In this document: piece by piece, positions 38,416 to 50,590 of the stretch | Position numbering within the stretch: the stretch's first letter is position 1 | Layout: each line of letters opens with the position of its first letter | Notes under the pieces: model-generated | Databases searched by the model: none | What the model was told of the DNA's origin: nothing | What the model saw: only the letters and a program-made list of their open reading frames with translations | Source: Lates calcarifer | Taxonomy: Eukaryota; Chordata; Actinopteri; Centropomidae | DNA length: 64,000 nucleotides | NCBI RefSeq assembly: GCF_001640805.2 | Contig: NC_066844.1 | Location: 16,173,543 to 16,237,542 of the forward strand | Direction of reading: 5' to 3' | Translations under genes and position numbers: made by a program

Positions 38416-39942
38416 GTGTGAGCGAACCAAACGATAAAGCTGCAAGCTAGAAAATGAAAATAAAGTTGCTGTAAACCTATCTGTATGATTTTTTTCCCTC
38501 CATTTTAGTTATATAATGCAGTGCTTGCTGAAAAGTAGCATTTTGCTTGAGAGTTTTAGAGGACACTTGTGAATCTTAGAGGCCACCTATTTTGTGAGGA
38601 TAATGGTTGAGGCAATCTGTCACAAGACTGGCAGCTAACTGTATTCGCAATGTGTGAAATTCCATGCTACTGTATTGTAATGCAACGGCATGCAGCATCA
38701 GTGTTCATCAATATTTAATGTCCATGTGTAGTGCACATAAACATGTATAATGACATTTTAGTGCAAGCAGAGAGTGAAATAAAACCATATGTGGCTTGTC
38801 AAGGATTATTAAGTATCTGCATGTTTCTATCTAGATTCAAGAAAAACCAGGGCAACAAGCATAACTTCTCACTTATGTAAATGGACAAAAGTCAACCAGT
38901 CTTCATCTAAATACAGCCAATCCCCTCCCTAAGGCTCTGAAAATGCAGATAAAAGATGATACTTAACTCTGCTCAGCTGCCAGTCCAAAAAAGGAGATGA
39001 TCCTCTCTGGGTTCCCGCTGACGGGAGGAGCTTTGGAGGGCAACTGGGAGCACTCCTGACACGATGACCCATATGTCACACGTCTGAAGGCATCATCAAA
39101 GCCAGCAGTAGTGTTGGGAGATGTGTTGAGTGCCGCAGGGTGACAGCGAGTGAGGTTTCTTGTATTCAGAGCACAGGAGAAGATGCTCATTTGTTGGTAT
39201 ATATCTCAAATGTGCAGACCTGAATGATCAATCAGATGTGTATTTGTTGTAGCAACAAAGTAAACACAGCTCCGTATTGTATGAGGATAGTAGATGTATT
39301 AAAGATGAATCACTAACAGGCATACATGTAAATGCCTCTGCCTACAAATAGATGTAAAAATTCAAGAGTACATAACAAGTATTTATCAGTGATGGTCAGA
39401 GCATTCTCACTCCTCTTGTTACTAAGGTCAAGAAAAAAAAAAAAAAAAGAAGATCAGGATTGGATGGCCTGTTCTGTGCTATATCAAAATTATGGGGGAG
39501 CCAAACATTTGCAGCATCCAGATCCAGCTGATGTTTTATTGCTTGGGATCACAGCCAGCTCTGAGAATGTGCTGACGTGAATTTAGGCAGTTAAATATGC
39601 TGAATAATATGTATAATTCACTCAATGTCCCATTCCTGTTCTGGCCCTTAGTTAAAGAGGCTCAAAGTTCTATTGCTCGCCCCTGAATCAGAAAAAACTG
39701 AATAAAGTTCTCTTTGGAGGACATTTTAGTACGGTAAAGCTTACACTAAAATAAGAGTCCTAACTATAACAAGTACCTCATTAGCTCCTGTTATGAAACC
39801 CCTCCTGTCATTGGTTGTGATATCACAGCTCCCTGCAGCACAATCACATAATCTGATGGCCGTTTTGTGCACAACCATTCATTCTTAATCTTCCAGGGCA
39901 ACACTGAGCTTCGCGGCACTGCTTTAGTTAAAAGAAGGATTT

Positions 39943-39996
39943 CACTCTTTTTCTCTCACTCTCTCTCTCTCTCTCTCTCGTGCTCTCTCTCCCTCT
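39943..39996 (+). repeat. (TC)n microsatellite, imperfect
   Basis: A core of about ten CT units flanked by variants. Confidence 0.85.
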
Positions 39997-40849
39997 AATG
40001 CTTTGTGGATATGATGATGAATGAGGCATTATCAGGGCACAGAGGTAAAGTAGATTAGAGTGACATCTAAAGCAGAAAAATGATCCTCCTCATTTACACA
40101 GCGTGTGTTAAGTGATGAGCACAGATAAGTCATGGGTCAGCGAACGTGACTCGAGCAAAACTCGTTTGTCACACAATGCATGGGGGCCACTCGGGGAGTT
40201 ACGCTACGATGCACCAGTAGGCCTCAGAAATAAAAGGTTCATATGGCTTTAATGACTTATGAATGATGCAGATGCTGCCTTTCAGATGTGCAAAATGCTG
40301 CATCAATATGATGTCACGCTACAGATAATATGGGGTCATGTGTGGCCTGTAGGTTGCATATTGGATTACACAGATATATGTACACAGCACTGTTAGATCT
40401 TCATCCATCAAAACACATTTTGCATCTCTTGATGTGGAGAATGGTACAATGGCAGCTCACAACAGTCTGATCTCATTCATCATAGCATGAGCTGGGACAG
40501 ACATGCCCTAAAAAAAAACTTTAAAGACTTCTGGTTTTGTGGCTACAGTGAGCCATTAGAGTTCCTAAGAATTAAAAAGAAATATGGAGTTCAGTTAAAT
40601 ATTTATACAAAGTTCACTTCATGTCATTTTATATACAAAAAGTCTGCAAAGATAGCAGAAGCATAAAAGATTGAGATGTGAAATGTCAGAGGGAAAGCTG
40701 TGGAAGTTTCCAAACACAATGAAGCTTTGAGGTATGACTCAAAAGGGAAAAGGGGTTCCTTCCAGGATTGATGTGTTAAAAGGTCGGATGTCTCACCACA
40801 TCACATTATACAGTCCTCTCTGATTCTACATCTATGACAGCCATGGTTA

Positions 40850-41213
40850 ATTTAAAGTAGCATTGCCTCAAAAATTTCTTGAGTTTTCTATTTTTTTCCA
40901 CCAGCTTTTCTGTTTCCGTACTTTTTCTTCCTAAAGATAGTAACATCATGTTTTATTTTTTAAATTATAACATTATTTATGTCCAACTGTGATACAGACA
41001 TGTAGCCAGACATGATGCTCCCTAATACTGCTACAGGTGTTCATATCAAATGTATGATTTCAACAGGTCTACTCTACCAATGTGCCCTCTGTCCAGAGGG
41101 CATATTCTAACCTCTTGTAAATGTGGCTTGCTAGCTCTTGGTAGGTAGACAGCTCTTGATGCTAATGTTGGCTATGTAACAATAGCAAAATCTTACATAT
41201 AGCACCTTTAAAA
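40850..41213. repeat. Probable dispersed repeat ending TTACATATAGCACCTTTAA
   Basis: Begins TTTAAAGTAGCATTGCC and ends CTTACATATAGCACCTTTAA. Reverse-complemented, the end reads TTAAAGGTGCTATATGTAAG, a very frequent teleost repeat terminus. The two ends are loosely inverted, suggesting an old MITE-like element. Boundaries are approximate. Confidence 0.4.
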
Positions 41214-42631
41214 TGTAAATAAATTAAATTAAATCTAGAGTAATTCGAGTTTTAAAGTCATTCTTCCTCTTTTATGCACACGCACATACTTTGCAATTTG
41301 TTAGGGCCCCTAAATGGTTATTACTTAATATTTAAAATCTGTCATATTTTAATTACATCGCTAATGCTGCTAATGTTGTCCAAGACTTTATATTACTTCC
41401 CCTGCTCCTTGAATATGTTTCTCTGTTACTTTTTGGTTTTAGATACTTTATTATTATTTTTGCAAAAATCAATCTCAAAATCATTTGCTTGTGTGCTTGA
41501 GCAACAGAGCCATGTAGTTGTGACTAGATAGCCTCATTAACAGTGTATCACAGCTCTGAAAATCGCCCACATTAAATATTAACAGGCACATGTGCACGGT
41601 TGGTGATTACCAAAAATATGTCACAACAAGTAAGCATTTAACTTCTCATAAATACTGCGGGTGTGAGTGCTTGGACAGACCCTGTGTCGGTGATGCGTGT
41701 ATCACATTACACAACTTAAAATGAAAAGTGATGGATGGGTCAGCCACAGTGTATAAGCATGAAAGCTTCTAATGGTGGAGGACTGCCTGACTGTAGCACC
41801 AAAGTCATCCAAGCACAGCTGTCAGATTTGAAGGCTACATTATTACTGTTGGCCATTAAGTTCACTCTGTCATTACTTGTCAGCAGTGCCACCGGGCACA
41901 TCAGACAGAATGAATGGAAATGGTGGCTAATAATAGTGTATGATAAACAAACCATTCTCATCCAGGTCTTCTTCATTACGTATGCTGTCATAACACAACT
42001 GCACAATGGGGCAGAAAGTGATAATGTGAAAGCACTGCTTTAATGAGAGCTCTCCATGACAAGGTCCTGACTTTTCTATATAACTCCCTAAGAACAACAT
42101 TGACATTTATTACATATTCTGTAGGGCTGAGTTTAATATGTAGATCCTGAAGTGCCATATAATATTATGTGTGTGACACTGAATATGTTATATAACCTAT
42201 AATGCATGGCTTTAAAAAGACAGCATTGTAATTGTATTATCAACATCCTCTGAATGTATGTAGGTTACACTGACGTGATTGTGGTCTGATTCTGGATAAA
42301 ACACAACATGCAGCTGCGTCTTTGTCCATATTCACTGTTTCAGTGCGCATGCAAAGATTGGAGATTAATTTGTGCAAGAGAGTGAAAGGCAGATAGAGAG
42401 AACATGACAGTGAAATATAGAGAGGCAGCAAACGCCAGCAAGAAGACGTTGACACATACAGACTGATGGATGGGTGGAAAGGGAATAGGAAATTTTGGGC
42501 CCATGGCAATGTGTCTGCTTCTGTCGATCTGATTTGGGTGACACTGTGTGACAGGAAACTGGCAGAGGAGCTGGGTGACCTCCCACTGCAGGTCACGATG
42601 CAAGTGCCTGGAACATATACACATTCAAACA

Positions 42632-42635
<4 letters not shown>

Positions 42636-42663
<28 letters not shown>
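42636..42663 (+). repeat. (CA)n microsatellite
   Basis: Uninterrupted, about 14 units. Confidence 0.9.
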
Positions 42664-42764
42664 TAAATCAAATCCAGTCTACAAATGCAAAACTCTGCTT
42701 GTTACCATCCTCCTTTTCATCAACCCTAAATCCACTAAGCAGGAATTCGGACTGGCATAAATCC

Positions 42765-43020
42765 TGGGACAGTGGTTGCCCAAAGGTTAGAGAAGTGAGC
42801 TTGTGGTCATTGGTTCAATCTCCAGATCAGCAGGACTAAATCTATGTTGCAGCTCCTCAGCAACACCACTATAGTTCCCTTGAGCATGGCCGTTAACCCC
42901 AACTGCTCTAGTTGAGCTGCTCAGTGAATGTGTGTAATTGTATGAATGTGATCAGGGTGTTCCTGTCAAAGAGAGGTTGCCTCTCAGTGAAACTACACTG
43001 AATAAATAAAGCTTTAAAAA
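42765..43020 (+). mobile_element. tRNA-derived SINE (degraded)
   Basis: The head AGTGGTTGCCCAAAGGTTAG resembles an internal A box, and GGTTCAATCTCCAG is a B-box relative of GGTTCGANNCC. The body has CTTGAGCATGGCCGTTAACC and CAACTGCTCTAGTTGAGCTG, a hallmark of abundant fish SINEs. The 3' end is AATAAATAAAGCTTTAAAAA. Point changes in the B box suggest it is inactive. Confidence 0.75.
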
Positions 43021-43224
43021 GACAGCCTAACTCAGCAAATAGAGTTCACATTAAACTTGCGAATTAAATCATAAAAAATGGCTGGAAATAAGTAATTAAA
43101 TTATGCCTGGTGAGTCAAATCAAGGCAGGAGTTGTGACATCATCTCAGTGATCTCAGGGCAAGAGTAGAATTTACACAGTTGCAGTTTCCAGAAATTTTA
43201 AAACAAGATTATCACTGACGCTGT

Positions 43225-43350
43225 ATTTTGGCACACTGGTGCTCATAATCGCAGTGCTTACACGCTGATGTATAGTGGGTATAATGTTTATCACGTTCGC
43301 CACATTAGCAGTGTGCTAGCATGCTAACATTTGCTGAGCTGAGGATGGTA
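43225..43350 (+). repeat. TTAGCATGCTAACA-type teleost repeat, copy 3
   Basis: Contains CACGCTGATGTATAGTGGGT, ATAATGTTTATCACGTTCGC and GCTAGCATGCTAACATTTGC. Forward orientation. It begins about 200 bp after the SINE at 42765-43020. Confidence 0.75.
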
Positions 43351-44396
43351 GTGCTGGGTGAAAGTTTAGAAGAACTGTACAAAAGTATGGGGAACTGTAC
43401 AAACATTTCATGTTGCTCCATCCAGCACTTGACATCGCCACCCCTAGAGCTATTCTGCCAGCATGCATAAAAACATCAGCCTCATCAGATCCTGAGATGT
43501 GTATGGCACGTATGTCCATCACCCCCTTCATCTTCACTAGGTTGTTCCCCTTTATTGGAGAGTTCACACCACTGAAGTGCAACTCCCACAGGGTAAGGAG
43601 CTCTTTTGTTTCTTGTACTATTTAATAGCTTACCTCTGGTGAATGTATTTTTTATAGGATAGTTAGAAATGCAGTGTTAGTGCTGTTTAGTTTAATGGTG
43701 CTCTGTAGATGACTGGAGATATTCATAATTTATGACGCTCGTGTCTTGTGTTAGGTTTTAAGCACTTTTCTATATTAATGTTTACTCTTCATCTTCTGCC
43801 TGCGAGGAGAATTTCCCTGGTAGGAAGCTGCATTGAAATGAATAAATATTAAAAGATGCATTTCATGTATGAGCAGCTGATAACAGATGAAGATAAGGGA
43901 AAGTTTGAGCTTAAAAGCTCACTTACTATTTCCTGTCCCATCCAGGCCAATGGTTTTTCGTCCCATGGGACCAAGAGCACTTTCACTGTTATTTTTAGGT
44001 TGAGAAAGGCTCATCTGCTGTTCCCTAGGTGAGAGGCCTGGCCCATCTGATCAAGCAATGTATTCATCCCTGCTGTCTTAGCTCACCATCTATCTAGCTG
44101 TTTGCCCATCTTTATCATTATCTTTATCGTGTCGCTTTCATTATTTCTTGGATAAGAAACATGATTTACAGTCATGACCTTTTCTCTTTTTTTTCTCCCA
44201 TTCTATTTCTGACTCACCAATCATCTCTTTCTCCATCGCTTCATGAGTGGAGGAAGCAAGAATGGCATGGTTACCAACAGCTTTTTCTCCACGCGGAGAA
44301 AATCCAAAGCCTTTCGCAGATTTCTTGATTTACAAAATAAGACTATGATGTGAGAGATATAACAATTTCTGTAGACATTTCTGTGTCAGGGGAAAG

Positions 44397-44432
44397 CACA
44401 CACACACACACACACACAGACACACAGACACA
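44397..44432 (+). repeat. (CA)n microsatellite with CAGA variants
   Basis: CA run passing into GACACACA units. Confidence 0.85.
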
Positions 44433-45215
44433 CTTAGGAGTGTCTTAATAGTTAGGGGAGATTTCACCCACACATGAAAACATGGTGTGCCACCTGTCTA
44501 ACCTGAAATGCAGGTTGAAAGGCAGGATCACAGATTACCCCTGACTGAATAAGTCACTGTGAAATTAGCATTTCAGTCCCAATCATCATATCAAGCCTGT
44601 TGAATAGAGAACTCTTCTTTGAGTAGCAGCTCAAAATATCAGGCAATTAAGTTTCCACAGAGGAGAGAGAGAGAGAGAGAAGCAAATATTTACAATACAA
44701 AGAACTGACAACATCTGACAAATACATTACATCACATTCAATATTCAGTGAATGAAATTTAATAACAACTGTTTTTTTTTTTAACGGTTTTAACTGAATG
44801 AAATCAGCACAACAGCACACCAGTCTTTAATTTAGGCAAGCTTCTTTATTGGAGAAGGTAAACCCAAGATTGCCCTTTCTGTTCTGGGCAGTACGCATGC
44901 GCTCATGATAATAGTGCTGCCTTCCTGTGCTCTTTGCAGGCTCCGTCTTTCGAACTCCAAACTTGAAAATGTCAGCAGTGTCCCAACTCAAGACAATATT
45001 GGCACTGCAAAAACCACCACTGTTAATTGGTGCATATACATTCACGTGGTATGCATATATTCATTTAAATGTTGCTGTATTTTCTAAGTCACTGTATAAA
45101 AAAACGGAAGCAGCTGCTTTGTCAGGTAGATGACTGACAAGAAATTATGCAAGGACAAACTTTATTAGAGCTTTGACTTAAAGTTTCACCATAAGATATG
45201 TATTCCGTTTATTGT

Positions 45216-45250
45216 TTTTGTTTGTTTGTTTGTTTGTTTGTTTGTTTTTG
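45216..45250 (+). repeat. (TTTG)n microsatellite
   Basis: About seven TTTG units, close to the presumed magi1 promoter. Confidence 0.85.
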
Positions 45251-45599
45251 TCGGGGCTATTGGAAGATTGAATAAAATTATATGAATTTTGCCATTTTAA
45301 ACAGCCTATGGGCTGTAATAAATTTGGCATTTATAGTGTAAATGTATCTGCCTCAGGACATGGTTTATTAGCATACAGTATTCAGCATTAAACATTAAAC
45401 ATCATTAAAAGTTTATCTGTGGTCTGAAACAATGACATCTACAAAGTTATGTACTGTCATTTACATTCACATACATTACCCTGAAATTTACATCACAGAA
45501 TATCACAGATAAAGTAAAAATTCTTTTTATTTTACTTCAGTGAATATTTATATATCATAACACATTCGAGCCATTTCGATGATGGGTAATTCATGCGAT

Positions 45600-46212
45600 C
45601 CCCATCTGGAACTTAATAATTCTGACAGCGCTTGAATGCAACACGAACAGCAACACATTCCCAGCGCCACGGCAGAATCAACCAGAGTGGGAATGAGATT
45701 CAGCTAAGTACACGAGAGCGTCGTACCTGGTTAAAGGAGCCGAGGACCGTGACAGCTGCCGTTAAAGTCAACGCTCTGACACGGAGAAGGGAGAGCACAG
45801 CCGTGCGAGCAGAAGAAAAGAAACATCATTTAAAGTGAGTTTGTGTTGGAAGAACAACCGAGAGGATCTACTAAGTGGACACGAGACGTGAGTGGGACCT
45901 TGGCAGATGTAACATGACATCGATTAAGGATGATTAAATTGCGGGGATGTTAAAAAAAATGATGAAAACAATATTGCCACAGTAAAGAGTGAGTTCGGGG
46001 CAAACAGGAATGGCTTGATTTCTCACCCCGGGGAGAGCGGTGGGACAACACAGTCAGAGGCGCTCATGTTTCTGTGGAAGAGAAAGAAAGTTTGCAGCGC
46101 TTCACTCGGATACAAGTCTACTTTCTGCGAGGCATTGCTGCTGTGACTGTTAACTCATCCCAGTGGCAGAGCCCCGCGCCTGCTTTTTGGTGTCGGCTCT
46201 TAACTGTTCACA
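45600..46212 (+). promoter_or_regulatory. magi1: magi1 5' leader and proximal promoter region
   Basis: GC and CpG content rise from about 45.6 kb toward the start codon. The stretch has several ATG triplets, including a 68-codon ORF at 45632-45838 without family resemblance and short ones near 45912-46065. If transcription starts near 45.6 kb, these would be upstream ORFs unless spliced out. A donor-like AAA|GTGAGT at 45835 and an acceptor-like CATCCCAG ending at 46163 could define a leader intron. No TATA box was seen at a convincing place. Confidence 0.4.
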
Positions 46213-46510
46213 ATGTCCAAACCCGTGCTTAAGAAAAATCACTGGACTTCCAGAGTGAACGAGTGCTCAGTCTCCAAAGATGCCCGTGGAGACTTGAATG
46301 TGCAGCTGCGCGGCGGCGCGGAGAATGGAGAGTTCGCCTACATCGGGCAAATTAACGAGGATGTCATGGTTTACAAAAGTGGGAAATTAAGTGAAGGGGA
46401 ACTGCTGCTGGAGGTGGAGAACCTGTCGATTTCGGGATTACCCTTGTACGACGTGCAGACAGTGATAAAGAACTGCAAAGGTCCCGTCAGGTTGAAAACT
46501 GTCAGGCAAG
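46213..46510 (+). CDS. magi1: magi1 coding exon 1, N-terminal atypical PDZ domain
   Basis: 298 nt, 99 codons plus one base, ending AGGCAAG before the donor GTAAGC. It starts [20 protein letters not shown], the family signature (human MAGI1 [20 protein letters not shown], from memory). Residues of about 17-98 form the PDZ0 domain. GDLNVQLRGGAENGEF covers the ligand-binding strand, followed by GELLLEVENLSISGLPLYDV and the closing block GPVRLKTVRQ. SGLPxYDV and NHWTSRVxEC favour MAGI1 over MAGI2 and MAGI3. The start has A at -3, and an in-frame TAA lies 12 bases upstream (46201-46203). Reading past the donor reaches a stop at 46666-46668, so an unspliced transcript would give a 151-residue product. 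Confidence 0.95.
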
Positions 46511-49039
46511 GTAAGCAGTGGAGGAGGCAGCGGCGCACGCAGAACATCCATTTAATCTTTTGCAGTTTAATGTTGCTCAGTTTACTGAAAAGTTACAAGG
46601 GTTTAAATTTTGAGCAAAGTTTATTATATCATAATAGAATGAGGTTCTCCTCAATTCGGCACTCATGAAATGTATAGTTAAGCTTAAGGGTTTGTCAAAA
46701 TAGGAACTTTTACATTGCCTTTGCTTCCAGGCAGGAAGGTTGTACAGGTAATACTGAAGTTGGTAAAACGTTGAAATAAGTTTTGCCAGGTGAAGTATAA
46801 GTTTGTCGAACTCAAAGGGAGGTTGCTTCAACCCCAGGACGTAATGACATTGTGTACCTGTCTACGTGCAAGGCCAAGTTCAGTTGACAGATTTTTGAAT
46901 GGCATTTCTCCCTCGAGAAAATGCCACCTGTCGTGTGTAGGGAGATGGAAACAATATATGCTCTCTCACACATTGTTTATTCAGCTTTCCTTTTTTGTTC
47001 TGTCGCCTTATTAACCGTTTGCAATGGTACAAATGTTGAGAACCCTTTGCAAACAAAGTGTCAGCTCATGGCGTTTTAGCTCTCCAGCCAATCAACATTG
47101 AACACCTGAAATAATCAAATTCTTAGGGGTGTGACTCCCATTACTTTGAACAGAAATAAGCTACCCTGATTAAACTACATGTTAGACTTGTAGGAATACC
47201 ATGTGATACCATAGGATATTACAAGTAAGCCAGGCACATTTGGAATAAATAAGTGATTATTTAGTCACATTAAATCCAACTATCATCTACTGCTCATACA
47301 GATAAAAAGCAACATATGGCTTTGCCTTTTTCAGCTTCTGTTTGGGATATGGTATCTGTCAACTCCCCGAAACAGGCTAGACTGGCAACATTTGTCTATC
47401 ACCTAACAGGAATGGAAGTATCAGACACCCAACAGAAACACGAACATCAGGCCAGTGCGGCTGGTCTGGCTCGTTCATGGTCAGCTTGACTCAGCAGGGC
47501 TGGGCAGTTTGACACTGAGCCACTGTGACAGGCTCCCAGCGTGCTAAAGCAGACTGCTGAAGGGATGCTCGGAGCCAGCCTGGGCAGCATTAACTTCCTG
47601 TAGAGACAGACAAAAGAGCAGCAACTCTTCAAGGACAGTTTCACATATTTATAACCTGTGAACGCCTGCAGCAATATTGACTGGGCCACTGCTCAGAGGT
47701 GGCACCAGTTTTCTTTCTTCTTTTTTTTTTTAAAGGCACCACATGTACAATTAAACATCAGCATATCAGCACATCAATTTCAGGCCAGTATTGTGATTAT
47801 CATGGATATTATAAGACCAGAGGGTTGGGCAGTGTTAAACTGCACATGAAATTTTGCGCAATCACGTTCTATTTTCAATCACTTCGGCACAGAGCATGAA
47901 AAATGCACTATTCTCCCAGAGATTAAGGAATAAAAAATTACACAACATCTTTACCATTTTAATGAGAAATCTTGTAGATGATAAAGTGAAGGATGGGGAA
48001 CAGTGGGAGTAATGGAAAACATGGTCCAGCACTGACAATACCAGAAGCGAACGAGAAGCCAACACCATCTCTACCATGGTCTAATTTGCAATTCTAAACA
48101 ATTGTGTGTGCTGACGTTTTATCGTAAACAAACAACCAACATTGAACCAGCAGATAGAATTGATTTGTTCCTTTTTTGTGATTGAGAGTTTGAACCATTT
48201 GAACGTTTAGAATAAAATCCTTGACTTTTGGATCTTAAATTTATGTATATAGATATACATTTATAAAAGAAATATCTCTTAAAATGTGCACGTAGCAACT
48301 GTAATGTCACACAGTTGGATATATTTTGTATTTTTAACAGTCCTAATTCAGTATGAGCACAAACTGAACAAACTAAAGTGAAAGCAATGATAAGGTCCTG
48401 CACACAGGTGTTTTCACTAACTGACTAATTAGACCTCTGTTCAGGTTGACCACAGGTGGAACAGTGCGAGTCGTTATGTGATGTCACCAACCTCAGAAGG
48501 CCTTTTTCACAGCAGACATTTTGACTTGTCATAGTAGGAGAAGCACAGGTGTTGACAGTAACATTAAGGATGACTGTTTAATTTAATTTAAGTCATGACA
48601 GTGTGGCAGTGGACCTGCATGCACAACACCAGGGCTATCATAAATTCTAGTATTTGCATCAATGTTTTTTCAAATGTGGCATTTGGAAATGTCACAGTAG
48701 GATGTGTACACAACCACACAGAGTCTCAAGAAGAGGCCTGATCAGGCAAAGTAAGTGAAAACACCTGTGTGGATAAATTATGAGTGAAAGAAATGGTATT
48801 AAGATGAATTAATCAGTTTTTGATTACTTTTAAATTTCAGGAAATCTGTGTGTGTGTGTGTTCAGGCTTAGACACTTGAGTTACTTTTTATTTACTTGTT
48901 TCGAGTTGATTATAAATTATGGGTGCTACTGGCAGCTCACCTTCTCCCATTCAGTAACTGCAGGCGTAGTGTTTTCTGCTAAAAATCTTGCTACAGGAAA
49001 ACAGCAGTAAACAAGCCATAGTGCCAGGTGGTGCACATC

Positions 49040-49056
49040 TTTTTTTTTTTTTTTTT
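49040..49056 (+). repeat. Poly(T) tract, 17 bases
   Basis: Uninterrupted, in magi1 intron 1. Confidence 0.85.
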
Positions 49057-49765
49057 GCCTGTGCTGGATTTATAGACCTTTCTGGAAACTTTATTGTGGT
49101 ACATGTAAACAGGAAAGTGTTTGGTCATTTTATATAGCAGTACTTTCGAGGGACTTTAAAAATTCAGTTTGTGTATCATCATCCAGAGTTGACTGTGCAC
49201 CCTTGCAATCTGTCTGCAGTTTGTGATGGCTTCAAACAATAGGAAGAGGAGAGGAAACTCCCACTTTCAGCCAATCAGAAGTCTCAGGGCTCTCAGCTAC
49301 CCCCTTTTTTTTTATTCCAGAACCCATCTGGGGATGTCGGGTGTCAGAGCCATACAATATCACATGATCAGATTCCATTTCAAGTTTTTAATAATTCACG
49401 CTGTCTGGGAATTTCCCTCCCTAATCAGCCTTAATTGGGAAAATATGCTTGGCAACAAGGGCCATCTGTAAAATCTAAGTGACCTAATTTTACCCAGAGC
49501 TTGTGTCATTTTCTCACTTTAATCAAGTGGGATGTGAGGAGAGGTACTGCTGTGGTGTCTTGGCTCACTGATATTCAGGAGGCCTTTGCTGTTGTTGGCT
49601 GCCAGCAGCATAAAGGAGACGTGTTGAAAAGTGTTAGGTCGAGACCTTCAGTGCTTTAGTCAGACCTGTTAGCAGTGGGACATTTCTAGTCTGAGCTGAT
49701 AAGAGGCTCTAACCAGTGCTACTACAGAGATTGTAATGTTTCCTTTAGGTATCAGTGAAAAAGAA

Positions 49766-49769
49766 CAAC

Positions 49770-49793
<24 letters not shown>
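49766..49793 (+). repeat. (CA)n microsatellite
   Basis: About 13 units, in magi1 intron 1. Confidence 0.9.
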
Positions 49794-49800
<7 letters not shown>

Positions 49801-50071
49801 GACATTTACACTGCAGAACACACAACCCTAGCCCAAGCCAGAAGAAGTCCACTTCTTCACTGTGTATTGATTGGGCAGAAGCTGTGGGAAAATGACTGGA
49901 TTATGTAATTACAGACTATTAGATATGCACTCTGACTCTTCACCCTTTTAAACAAACAGGCCGCCCTGATGCACTTTAATGTTTAATACTCACGCAGTGA
50001 TGTGCGATAATGGCAAAGACAGTATGCCGTGTTTGCAAACAGAAATTCCCATTATGATTAGAGTCTGATAA

Positions 50072-50086
50072 CCCCCCCCCCCCCCC
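50072..50086 (+). repeat. Poly(C) tract, 15 bases
   Basis: An uninterrupted C run, rarer than A/T runs and prone to sequencing length errors. Confidence 0.9.
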
Positions 50087-50540
50087 AGAAATTCTTTAGG
50101 GATAATCTTCATAAGAAGATGACCTACTGCTCCACATATGCAAAACGATCGACGGCTGACACTGTGGATAACACATGCACGAACACATGCTTGTGCAAAC
50201 AACACAGTCACAACAGAGATGTTTCAGATTGAGAGCAGATTAGGGTAGTGCTCTCTCTGGTGTTACTGCACCACCGTTGGGTGTGTTAATAATCAGGGAA
50301 ATTTTTGTGATAGTGTGTGTGCATGTTTTTTTCATTCACACAGAAGGATGGGCACCGTTACGTTCTAAGTTAAGGTTAACGGCCAGGGTGTGTATCGATA
50401 AGGTCATTGCGAGGGATTGTGATTGATTGTCACTGGCAGCGTAATGCAAATGCATGTGGCTGAGGGTTCACAGGTTTCCCCAGGCAGGAGGTATGCTGTT
50501 GGTGAGTCTCCTCAGTTAACAGGATTTTCTATATGACCAC

Positions 50541-50541
50541 A

Positions 50542-50590
<49 letters not shown>
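50541..50590 (+). repeat. (TC)n(AC)n compound microsatellite
   Basis: A CT run passes directly into a CA run. Confidence 0.9.

Larger units (their letters stand above)
27064..45599. other. Intergenic DNA, magi1-proximal half
   Basis: No coding exon was recognised. It holds the MITE-like element, the SINE, two TTAGCATGCTAACA copies, further degraded repeats and many microsatellites. ORFs above 100 codons here (for example at 27478-27831, 35832-36194 and 42240-42671) overlap repeats or simple tracts. Confidence 0.6.

Noticed and set aside
38963..39190. 75-codon minus-strand ORF with exon-like composition
   Set aside because: No family match, and the flanks do not give a convincing pair of splice sites in frame.
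43316..43625. Overlapping ORFs on both strands (88 and 71 codons) next to a repeat copy
   Set aside because: No family resemblance on either strand. Part of the minus-strand ORF is repeat sequence, and the plus-strand GTAAGG after CACAGG is a single donor-like site with no partner exon.
44827..45045. 72-codon minus-strand ORF with an NRF1-like GCATGCGC beneath it
   Set aside because: No recognisable protein family and no promoter-like CpG density around the single NRF1-type core.
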